This document shows, piece by piece, positions 1 to 5,653 of a stretch of DNA of 14,905 bases; position 1 is the stretch's first letter; each line of letters starts with the position of its first letter. Source of the DNA: Candidatus Saccharimonadia bacterium (lineage in GTDB: Bacteria > Patescibacteriota > Saccharimonadia > Saccharimonadales > UBA4665); contig JALQUD010000016.1 in assembly GCA_023268595.1 (NCBI GenBank), positions 1 to 14,905 on the forward strand. Reading direction: 5' to 3'. The notes below the pieces were generated by a model, which was not told where the DNA came from, made no database searches, and was given only the letters and a program-made list of their open reading frames with translations. Made by a program: the position numbers and the translations under genes.

Positions 1-1
1 G

Positions 2-994
2 ATAGTCAGCGGCGCGAATACCAAATCGGCCTATGTCCCGCAAAGCCTGTCGGAGTGTCAACGACAGACACCGCGCGACTATCAGTGTTATGCCAAGTAC
101 TATGCCGTGATGACGTATGACCAGGGACCGAAGGCGGCCTTCGTCGATATGGAGCGTGAATACAATGATGATCCGTTCGTGAAGTCGGAATGTCATCAGT
201 TGGCGCACATCGTCGGTCGTACCTCGTACGAGAAGCAGGGAAGCCTGGAGAAAGCGTACGCCGAAGGCGACAACTTCTGCTGGTCGGGCTTCTACCACGG
301 AGCGATCGAACGGGCCATCGTCAAGATGGGCGACGAAAGCATCAAGAAGAGCACTGCCACCATCTGCGAGTCGTTCGCGCGCAAGGAACCGTACTCGTTC
401 AACCACTTCAACTGCGTGCATGGACTGGGCCATGGCCTCATGGCGATCGCCAAGTATGATCTGTTCAATGGCTTGCAGCTCTGCAAAGCCACCAAGACTA
501 GCTGGGAGCAGGAGTCATGTTATGGCGGCGTCTTCATGGAAAACGTCATGGTTGCGGCACGCGGTGACGGCACATCGGCCTACCTGGATGCTTCACGGCC
601 GTTGTATCCGTGCACGGACGTCGAACAGGACTTCAAACAACAATGCTATCTGATGCAGACATCATACATCCTACAGCATAACGGCTATGATTTCGCCAAG
701 ACCTTCCAGGAATGCGCCAAGGCGGATAGCGGTTATACGGCCACTTGTTACCAATCGATCGGCCGTGATGCCAGTGGCAGCACCAACAGTGATGTGAACC
801 GAACGCTGGCTAATTGTCTCCAAGCTCCGGCCGGAGACACGGAGGCTGTCCGTAACTGTATGCTTGGCGCGGAGCGCGACTTCGTATCATACTTCCATAG
901 CGACGCGCAGGCCCGGCAACTTTGCCAGGCTTTTGGGGAGCCGTATGTCGCGGAGTGTGATGCTGATGTCACACGGTACTACTCCACATTCTAG
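2..994 (+). CDS. Cys/His-rich repeat protein, 5' end missing (partial)
   Basis: The frame is open to the left edge, so the gene starts outside the window; 330 codons remain before the TAG. I do not recognise the family. The visible part is a degenerate tandem repeat: cysteine pairs about 8-17 residues apart, the second usually followed by Tyr, Trp, Val or Met and often a nearby Gly (for example CYGGVF, CYQSIG, CMLGAE, CVHGLG). Roughly seven or eight such units can be counted. Two central units are rich in histidine (CHQLAHIVG, GFYHGAIE, CVHGLGHG), which would suit metal or heme binding, or a disulfide-stapled helical-hairpin solenoid outside the cell. Any signal peptide would lie off the window. 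The next gene, 27 bases downstream on the same strand, is a cytochrome b5-like heme protein, so the two are probably co-transcribed. The redox or heme role is inference only. Confidence 0.8.
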   Translation: MVSGANTKSAYVPQSLSECQRQTPRDYQCYAKYYAVMTYDQGPKAAFVDMEREYNDDPFVKSECHQLAHIVGRTSYEKQGSLEKAYAEGDNFCWSGFYHGAIERAIVKMGDESIKKSTATICESFARKEPYSFNHFNCVHGLGHGLMAIAKYDLFNGLQLCKATKTSWEQESCYGGVFMENVMVAARGDGTSAYLDASRPLYPCTDVEQDFKQQCYLMQTSYILQHNGYDFAKTFQECAKADSGYTATCYQSIGRDASGSTNSDVNRTLANCLQAPAGDTEAVRNCMLGAERDFVSYFHSDAQARQLCQAFGEPYVAECDADVTRYYSTF

Positions 995-1010
995 AACGCA
1001 TAACACAATC

Positions 1011-1016
1011 AGGGGA
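1011..1016 (+). promoter_or_regulatory. Ribosome binding site of the cytochrome b5-like gene
   Basis: AGGGGA lies five bases before the ATG at 1022, which fixes that start. Confidence 0.6.
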
Positions 1017-1021
1017 AACCG

Positions 1022-1471
1022 ATGACGAAACCACACGACCATGACCATTCAGACAAGGGGATAGGTGCCTTGGTGCGCCGCTATCGTTTGGTGATATTGG
1101 CCGCTATCGTCGGCCTGGCGATGATCGGTGGTAGCTTGGTGTACGCCAAGACCATTGGCAGCAATCCATCTGGCGAATTTGATCCACGTTCAGTATTATC
1201 GCAATCAGGTGAGGGCATGGGCCCGGCAGGTACCGAAACATTCGATGCCACGAGTATAAAGCAGTATGACGGCAAAGACGGCCACGAATGTTACGTGGCC
1301 GTCGATGGCGTGGTCTACGAGATTCCCCAGCAGGGACAGTGGAAGGATGGCAAGCATTCTCCTAGCAGCGGCCAGGCCTATTGCGGGGCTGATATGAGCC
1401 AGGCTATCGGCAAGTCGCCACATGGTAAGTCCAAACTGCAGGAACTTCGTAAGGTCGGTACTTACAAATAG
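1022..1471 (+). CDS. Membrane-anchored cytochrome b5-like heme/steroid-binding domain protein
   Basis: The 149-residue protein has a His/Asp-rich cytoplasmic start (PHDHDH), one membrane segment at about residues 23-42, and an outer domain at about 76-149. That domain reads as the short bacterial cytochrome b5-like heme-binding family: YDGKDG near 82-87, YVAVDGVVYEI at 91-101, QW near 106-107, an H at 112, and SPHGKSKL near 132-139. His112 and His134 are the likely axial heme ligands. Two cysteines (90 and 121) could form a disulfide. The family binds heme for electron transfer or binds small hydrophobic ligands; the sequence does not say which applies here. Placement right after the Cys/His-rich repeat gene suggests a shared extracytoplasmic redox or heme-handling job (inference). 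Confidence 0.85.
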   Translation: MTKPHDHDHSDKGIGALVRRYRLVILAAIVGLAMIGGSLVYAKTIGSNPSGEFDPRSVLSQSGEGMGPAGTETFDATSIKQYDGKDGHECYVAVDGVVYEIPQQGQWKDGKHSPSSGQAYCGADMSQAIGKSPHGKSKLQELRKVGTYK

Positions 1472-1488
1472 TACGAGTAGTGTAAGTA
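1459..1488 (+). repeat. Weak inverted repeat at the end of the cytochrome b5-like gene
   Basis: TACTTAC (1459-1465) and GTAAGTA (1482-1488) form a 7-bp inverted repeat with the stop codon in its loop. It is AT-rich and has no T-run, so a terminator function is doubtful. It sits between convergent genes. Confidence 0.3.
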
Positions 1489-1508
1489 GCGGAACAGAGG
1501 GGAGGGGT

Positions 1509-1757
1509 TCAGCGGATGCTGGCAGCAGGCTGCAGGCTGTCCATGCCGGCGGTGGTCTGCAGGTCGCGGCTGTCGCCGGTCAGTTGCAGCTGGCTACCGG
1601 AAGCGGCTGGCTGTAATGTCTGGGCGGTGACCGTAGTCTGCGATGGCTGGTCGGCTTTCTGAGGCTGGCTGGCCGTGATGATGACCGCTGCCGGCGCGGC
1701 GGTTGCCAGCGCCAACAGGGCGATCACGGTGATTTTACCGAGGATGATCATGTGCAT
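1509..1757 (-). CDS. Small exported Gln/Ala/Thr-rich protein
   Basis: This 82-residue product is not a family I recognise. It has a hydrophobic N-terminal segment at about residues 4-28 ending in an Ala-rich stretch, which reads as a signal peptide or signal anchor. A polar region rich in Q, T, S and A follows, containing LQPAAS twice (about 48-53 and 76-81). AGGAG at 1761-1765 lies only three bases before the first ATG and nine before a second in-frame ATG at 1751, so the start may be at either. It begins 13 bases after the stop of the LPETG surface protein and probably shares its mRNA. The ribosome binding site and the export-like N-terminus make it more credible than the plus-strand frames over the same bases. 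It could be a small secreted or membrane-tethered peptide linked to the surface protein. Confidence 0.55.
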   Translation of the reverse strand: MHMIILGKITVIALLALATAAPAAVIITASQPQKADQPSQTTVTAQTLQPAASGSQLQLTGDSRDLQTTAGMDSLQPAASIR

Positions 1758-1770
1758 GGTCTCCTACAGG

Positions 1771-2466
1771 TTAGGCGCGGCGGCCGGCGAAACGCAGGCG
1801 CAGCATGTTGGCGGCGTAGCCGGCGATAGCGACGACGCTAGCCATGGCGATGACGCTGCCGGCGCCAGTCTCAGGCAGGGTAGCTGGGGCCTCGGGAGCC
1901 GGTGCTGGGGTCTCAGAGGTTGGTGTCGGAGTAGGGGTAGTCGGAGGAGTGACCGGAGCCGGAGGTACGGTTACCTTGACGTTAGCCGTGTCACAGCCCT
2001 TCTGGGGGTTGTCGTTGACTTTGCTGTCACCAGTGAAACAAGCTTTGTTCTCGATGGTGGTGTCGGTCTTTGCAGTAACCTTGACGGTGTACTCCTTAGT
2101 GACGCTCTTACCTGGCAGGATGGTGCCGAGGTCTTCGCTGATCGTACGCTTGCTTGCGTCGCTGACCAGTTCCACGCCGGCAGGCAGGCTGTCGGTCATC
2201 TTGACGTAGGCCAGGTCGTTGTAGTTGTCCTTGGCGTTTTCAGCGGTGTTAGCGATGACAATGGTGTACTTAAGCGTGTCACCAGGCTTAGCCGAAACGG
2301 CGTCCTTAGACGTGTTGGCGTCGCTCATCTTACCGTTGTCGGTAACATTCGTAACGTACTTAGTGATCTTGCCTTCAGGGTGCCAAGCGTAAGCAGGGGC
2401 AGCAACTGAAGCGGCCAGGGCGACACCGGTAACGGCAGTCGTAGCCAAAAGCATAGATTTCTTCAT
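1771..2466 (-). CDS. LPETG-anchored surface protein with a DUF11-like domain
   Basis: The 231-residue precursor has a signal peptide (MKKSMLLATT... to AYA27, then WHPEG). An Ig-like DUF11-type domain spans about residues 50-166 (GDTLKYTIVIANTA, VKMTDSLPAGVELV). A Pro/Thr linker follows at about 168-196, and the end is a complete sorting signal: LPETG at 197-201, a hydrophobic stretch at about 204-222 and a basic RRA tail. Cys143 and Cys158 could form a disulfide. A sortase should cut between Thr and Gly and fix the protein to the cell surface; no sortase gene is in the window. AAGGAG (2473-2478) is six bases before the ATG, behind a strong promoter at 2534-2562. A good promoter, a good ribosome binding site and a simple surface module suggest an abundant envelope protein, perhaps one used in host contact (inference). 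Confidence 0.88.
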   Translation of the reverse strand: MKKSMLLATTAVTGVALAASVAAPAYAWHPEGKITKYVTNVTDNGKMSDANTSKDAVSAKPGDTLKYTIVIANTAENAKDNYNDLAYVKMTDSLPAGVELVSDASKRTISEDLGTILPGKSVTKEYTVKVTAKTDTTIENKACFTGDSKVNDNPQKGCDTANVKVTVPPAPVTPPTTPTPTPTSETPAPAPEAPATLPETGAGSVIAMASVVAIAGYAANMLRLRFAGRRA

Positions 2467-2472
2467 ATATAA

Positions 2473-2478
2473 CTCCTT
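2473..2478 (-). promoter_or_regulatory. Ribosome binding site of the LPETG gene
   Basis: AAGGAG on the minus strand lies six bases before the ATG. Confidence 0.65.
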
Positions 2479-2533
2479 ATCTCACTGATCGGTCAGGTCT
2501 CTCACCACCTGGTCCGTTGTGATTACAAAAGGT

Positions 2534-2562
2534 AATTTACCATAAAATTGATAAAATGTCAA
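2534..2562 (-). promoter_or_regulatory. Promoter of the LPETG surface protein unit
   Basis: On the minus strand TTGACA (2557-2562) is followed after exactly 17 bases by TAAATT (2534-2539). The region is markedly AT-rich compared with its surroundings. Transcription would start near 2527 and give a leader of about 60 bases. Confidence 0.75.
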
Positions 2563-2582
2563 TACTATGAAAAGATATTATG

Positions 2583-2595
2583 CCTGGCTGCCAGG
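2583..2595. repeat. Short perfect palindrome in the divergent region
   Basis: CCTGG-CTG-CCAGG is a 5-bp perfect inverted repeat with a three-base centre. It lies just upstream of the minus-strand -35 box and before the start of the divergent orphan gene. It could be an operator or a leader hairpin; there is no T-run to make it a terminator. Confidence 0.35.
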
Positions 2596-2625
2596 ATGGA
2601 ATCGTGATAGGCTCGCTGGTATATC

Positions 2626-3195
2626 ATGTATGAGCAGAAACCGGATGAAGCGCAATTGGAGCGGAACGACAGGCTAGACGCACAGGTCGAAGCCTACGGC
2701 TTCATTGGTTCGGTGGCTACAGCCACGGCACTGACGTGCCTGAGCATCAACGCTTTGTTCACACCGGTGACTGAAACGCCGTCGCCGCAGGGCCGTGAGT
2801 CCGGGTCCGCAGAAGGCTGGGAGTACCAATTACCGACGGATAGGCCGATCTGCAGGGCTCTGCCGCCATTACAGTCATATCATCATGACGTCGGTCCTGA
2901 TGTGTATCGGGCGCACAGCGAAGCAGCCATGCCGCCGGATTGTCTGACACCGGCCTATGATAAGAATGACCAATCCGAAATGGTCGGCGCGGTATCGGGG
3001 CGCACGGCCATCAGGTCGGTCATATGTGTCCAGCCGTTCAATAACCGTCTGATGCTGCGCTTCGCGCCAGACCCGGGAAGCGGCATGCCCGCTGGCACCA
3101 TCGAAGCGTTCGTGCCGTTCGACGAGGCTACGTTGGCGGATGCCGGTTTGACGGCCGATCAGTTACGGACCTGCCGGGCGGACCAATACCGGTAG
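2626..3195 (+). CDS. Single-TM orphan protein, extracytoplasmic C-terminal part
   Basis: I do not recognise this 189-residue protein. It has a charged N-terminus (about 1-22), one membrane segment at about residues 24-46, and a hydrophilic remainder presumably outside the cell. That part holds four cysteines (76, 106, 134, 183) that could form two disulfides; a fifth (38) lies in the membrane segment. The end looks like a small folded domain (IEAFVPFDEATLADAGLT at about 159-176). The start is not certain. No Shine-Dalgarno sequence precedes the ATG, and TGG-TATATC, which looks like an extended -10 box, abuts it directly. An in-frame stop at 2608 and no other ATG support 2626, but a TTG at 2656 is possible. 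It is transcribed away from the LPETG unit. Confidence 0.7.
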   Translation: MYEQKPDEAQLERNDRLDAQVEAYGFIGSVATATALTCLSINALFTPVTETPSPQGRESGSAEGWEYQLPTDRPICRALPPLQSYHHDVGPDVYRAHSEAAMPPDCLTPAYDKNDQSEMVGAVSGRTAIRSVICVQPFNNRLMLRFAPDPGSGMPAGTIEAFVPFDEATLADAGLTADQLRTCRADQYR

Positions 3196-3220
3196 CCGCG
3201 AATAAAACTTATGCTCGTGA

Positions 3221-3249
3221 TTGACACGCCGCCATCACGTTGTTATTCT
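3221..3249 (+). promoter_or_regulatory. Near-consensus promoter upstream of the NYN gene
   Basis: TTGACA (3221-3226), a 17-base spacer and TATTCT (3244-3249) preceded by TGT (an extended -10) make this the best promoter match in the window. The start point should fall near 3255. A 6-bp dyad, CGTGAT (3216-3221) and ATCACG (3234-3239), overlaps the -35 box and spacer and could be an operator. Confidence 0.8.
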
Positions 3250-3263
3250 AAAAGAGCTAAACC

Positions 3264-3300
3264 GCCCTGGACTGCACTGCAAGCCAGGGCTTTTCTATTT
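3264..3300 (+). terminator. Terminator or attenuator hairpin just after the promoter
   Basis: GCCCTGG (3264-3270) pairs with CCAGGGC (3284-3290) across a 13-base loop, followed directly by TTTTCTATTT. It could end transcripts from the orphan gene, 68 bases upstream. Because the promoter at 3221-3249 starts RNA about 10 bases before the stem, it would also act on that new transcript. Confidence 0.65.
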
Positions 3301-3363
3301 CCTGACCTATGACCTATGCGGGTGAAGGCCAGAGGGTAACACGGATGATATAGTAAGGGAACT

Positions 3364-4029
3364 ATGGTCAGAGAAGTCAAAGTAGTCGCCGGCAGCTCGG
3401 AAATCACAACCGACACGGCCGCTTCCGCCAGGCCGGCCCGGGCGGCCAAACGGCGGCGGGTAGCAGTATTCATCGATGGCTCCAACTTGTATTTCAAGCT
3501 GCGTACGCTTATTCCGAATAAAATGGACTTCATCCACTACAACTACCGCGCCCTGGTGGCTAGCATGCTGCAGCAAGACGAGCGGCTGGTGTACGCCGGA
3601 TATTACGTAGGAGTGGTGCGCGACACCAAGCGTACGGCGGACCATGAAAAAACTCGCGAACTGATAAAGAACCAGCAGAAGCTGTTCGAACAACTGCGCC
3701 ATGCCGATATTTCCATCGTCAAAGGCTACCTGCTAGAGCACAGCGGACGATTCTTCGAGAAGGGCGTGGACGTACGCCTGGCGGTCGATATCGTGACCAT
3801 GGCCCAAGCCAAGAAGTACGATACGGCGGTGGTCATCTCGTCCGATACCGATCTGATTCCGGCCATCCAGGCTGCCAAGCAGCTCAAGCGCAATGTGGTG
3901 TACGCCGGTTTTGAACACCAGCCAAGCCTGGCGCTGATCCGTCATGCCGACCGTTCACGCCTGATGGGCAGGCAAGAGGCTGAAGCCTTCTTGGCTCCGC
4001 CACTAGCTATCAGGCGTTACGACGATTAA
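3364..4029 (+). CDS. NYN-domain (LabA/DUF88, PIN-like) ribonuclease
   Basis: The 221-residue protein has a basic, Ala/Arg-rich N-terminal tail (about 1-32) and one NYN domain. The acidic pocket residues of the family are visible: VFIDGSNLY with Asp38 and Asn41, KGVDVRLAVD with Asp136 and Asp142, and ISSDTDLIPAI with Asp161 and Asp163. Family members are metal-dependent PIN-like nucleases, many thought to process or degrade RNA. A basic tail would suit RNA binding. AAGGGA ends three bases before the ATG. The gene has its own strong promoter with a hairpin in its 108-base leader, so expression may be attenuated. Its substrate cannot be read from the sequence. Confidence 0.88.
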   Translation: MVREVKVVAGSSEITTDTAASARPARAAKRRRVAVFIDGSNLYFKLRTLIPNKMDFIHYNYRALVASMLQQDERLVYAGYYVGVVRDTKRTADHEKTRELIKNQQKLFEQLRHADISIVKGYLLEHSGRFFEKGVDVRLAVDIVTMAQAKKYDTAVVISSDTDLIPAIQAAKQLKRNVVYAGFEHQPSLALIRHADRSRLMGRQEAEAFLAPPLAIRRYDD

Positions 4030-4034
4030 CCATA

Positions 4035-4049
4035 AGCCTGCCGCAGGCT
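4035..4049 (+). repeat. Hairpin after the NYN gene
   Basis: AGCCTG-CCG-CAGGCT is a perfect 6-bp stem five bases after the TAA. No T-run follows on either strand, so it is at most a weak terminator or a 3'-end stabiliser. Confidence 0.4.
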
Positions 4050-4063
4050 GAGCTGGACGAACT

Positions 4064-4093
4064 CGGACATTAGACCGGTTTAACTGGTACAAT
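4064..4093 (+). promoter_or_regulatory. Promoter of the HAD phosphatase gene
   Basis: TGG-TACAAT (4085-4093) is an extended -10 box, with CGGACA (4064-4069) as a possible -35 box 18 bases upstream. Transcription would begin near 4100. The 12-bp perfect palindrome AAGCGGCCGCTT (4105-4116) then lies in the leader. Confidence 0.6.
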
Positions 4094-4143
4094 TGTAGGC
4101 AGTAAAGCGGCCGCTTAGCGGGCCGGAAGAGGAAATACTAGCC

Positions 4144-4785
4144 CTGAAACGCTCCAGCCATACGGTCATATTTGATTTTGACGGCACCTTGGCCGATACG
4201 TTCATGACGTCGATTCGTATCTTCGAGAAGCTGACCAAGAAGGCCGAGCCGTATCCTGAGGATGAGATTGTCAGGCTGAAGGGCTACTCGGCTTTCCATC
4301 TGGTGCGCGAATTGCGGATCAAACCGTGGAAAGTGCCGTGGCTATTGGTGCGCGGGCGGGCCCAGATGCGCCGCAAGATGGACGGTATAGAGGTGTTCAA
4401 AGGCATGGAAGACGTGCTCAAGGCGCTCCAGGCCGAAGGTATTCAGATGTATATCATCAGCTCGAACAGCCCCGGTAATATCCGGAAACTCCTCAAAGAC
4501 AAGGGCATGGACGGGTATTTCAAGCACATCTACGGCAATGTCGGTATCTTCGGGAAGTCAAAGATGCTGCGCCGGGTCATCGAACGTAATGGCATCGACC
4601 TGGCGACCACCAGCTATGTAGGTGATGAGGGTCGTGATGCCGAAGCTGCCAAACGGGTTGGCGTACGGGCCGTTTCGGTCACCTGGGGTTATAACAACCA
4701 TGAGGTCCTGGCCCGTCACGATCCGGATGTATTGGTGGATACGCCGGATCAATTACGTGATGTGTTGCTTGCGGCACGTGGCTGA
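4144..4785 (+). CDS. HAD-superfamily (phosphoglycolate phosphatase-like) hydrolase, probable CTG start
   Basis: The four HAD motifs are present. Motif I is VIFDFDGTLADT with both catalytic aspartates, motif II IISSNS, motif III the Lys in GKSKM, and motif IV GDEGRDAEAAKR. The helical cap between motifs I and II is of the small subfamily I type. Motif I lies upstream of the first in-frame TTG (4189) and of any ATG or GTG. The most plausible start is CTG at 4144, giving 213 residues, with AGAGG (4128-4132) 11 bases before it; starting at TTG would delete the nucleophile. The gene has its own promoter and precedes a PD-(D/E)XK nuclease by 33 bases. It should be a cytoplasmic phosphatase acting on a small phosphometabolite; the exact substrate cannot be told. 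Confidence 0.85.
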   Translation: MKRSSHTVIFDFDGTLADTFMTSIRIFEKLTKKAEPYPEDEIVRLKGYSAFHLVRELRIKPWKVPWLLVRGRAQMRRKMDGIEVFKGMEDVLKALQAEGIQMYIISSNSPGNIRKLLKDKGMDGYFKHIYGNVGIFGKSKMLRRVIERNGIDLATTSYVGDEGRDAEAAKRVGVRAVSVTWGYNNHEVLARHDPDVLVDTPDQLRDVLLAARG

Positions 4786-4821
4786 CATGGATTCGCGAGA
4801 GGGATTTGAGAGAGGGGAATG

Positions 4822-5616
4822 ATGGCGAGAAGTTGGAATATGTATAACCGCGAACGGAGCCTGCCGTACCAGCCAGGGCAGAAGGCCGCATTCAAGGTGT
4901 CGCGCAGCAAGATAGAGCTGTTCAAACAGTGTCCGCGCTGTTTCTGGTTGGATGTGCGGTTGAAGATAACCCGGCCGAGCAGTCCGCCGTTCAACATCAA
5001 CAAAGCCATCGACGAGTTATTCAAGAAGGAATTCGACAGTTATCGCGCCAAGGCCGAACCGCACCCGCTGATGGTGGAGTTCGGCGTCAAGGCCGTGCCG
5101 TTCACCCATGAACAGCTGGACACCTGGCGTGAGACGTTCACCGGTGTGGTGGCGGTGCATGAACCGACCAACCTGCACGTCTTCGGCGCGGTCGATGACA
5201 TCTGGGTCAATGACGATGGCGAGCTGATCGTCGTCGACTACAAGGCGACCGCCAAGGACCGTGAAGTCAGTATCAACAGCGAATGGCAGATCAGCTACAA
5301 GCGGCAGATGGAAGTCTACCAGTGGCTACTGCGCCAGAACGGTTTTCAGGTGCAGGACACCGGCTACTTCGTGTATACCAACGGCCGGATGGACCTTGAT
5401 GCGTTCAATGACAAGGTCGAGTTCCGTACCAAGGTCATCCCATATCGGGCCAAAGATGATTGGGTCGAGCCGACCCTGCGGCAGATGAAGGAGTGCATGG
5501 AGTCGGATGAGATGCCGCCGATCGGTACCGCCGCCATGGGTGGTCCGTGCGATTTCTGTACGTATGCCCGCCAACGCACCGAGCTGACCCTCAAAGCCCT
5601 GCAGTCGCGCGGCTGA
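4822..5616 (+). CDS. Stand-alone PD-(D/E)XK nuclease (RecB/Cas4-like fold) with two Cys pairs
   Basis: The protein has 264 residues from the ATG at 4822; an ATG at 4819 sits almost on the GAGAGGGG site, so the second is preferred. Residue numbers here count from 4819. The nuclease core is clear: GAVDDI (124-129), then LIVVDYKAT with Asp140 and Lys142, then QMEVY with Gln163 and Tyr167, matching the RecB-family motifs II, III and QxxxY. A CPRCFWL motif at 38-44 and CDFC at 244-247 place two Cys pairs at either end of the domain, much as the Fe-S cysteines of Cas4 and AddB do. A 4Fe-4S cluster is therefore plausible (inference). No CRISPR array, helicase or AddA partner is near. A DNA-end processing or repair role is likely; the partner is unknown. 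Confidence 0.87.
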   Translation: MARSWNMYNRERSLPYQPGQKAAFKVSRSKIELFKQCPRCFWLDVRLKITRPSSPPFNINKAIDELFKKEFDSYRAKAEPHPLMVEFGVKAVPFTHEQLDTWRETFTGVVAVHEPTNLHVFGAVDDIWVNDDGELIVVDYKATAKDREVSINSEWQISYKRQMEVYQWLLRQNGFQVQDTGYFVYTNGRMDLDAFNDKVEFRTKVIPYRAKDDWVEPTLRQMKECMESDEMPPIGTAAMGGPCDFCTYARQRTELTLKALQSRG

Positions 5617-5638
5617 CATCCTACAGCAGCCCTTACGG

Positions 5639-5647
5639 TGGTATACT
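5639..5647 (+). promoter_or_regulatory. Extended -10 promoter of serS
   Basis: TGG-TATACT ends six bases before the serS ATG at 5654, so transcription should begin at or within a base of the start codon. No convincing -35 box and no Shine-Dalgarno site are present, pointing to a leaderless mRNA. Confidence 0.65.
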
Positions 5648-5653
5648 GTCGGT

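Noticed and set aside
1675..2409. Plus-strand open frame (244 codons) across the LPETG gene
   Set aside because: The minus strand has a signal peptide, a DUF11-like domain, LPETG, a promoter and a ribosome site; the plus frame is low-complexity Arg/Gly/Val.
3309..3353. 14-codon frame between the attenuator-like hairpin and the NYN gene
   Set aside because: No ribosome site, no repeated regulatory codon and no overlap with the next start; short frames like this are expected by chance. The GACCTATGACCTATG tandem there (3304-3318) is too short to interpret.
4105..4116. Perfect 12-bp palindrome AAGCGGCCGCTT as an operator
   Set aside because: It lies downstream of the predicted start point in a GC-rich leader and has no second copy in the window; it may be coincidence.
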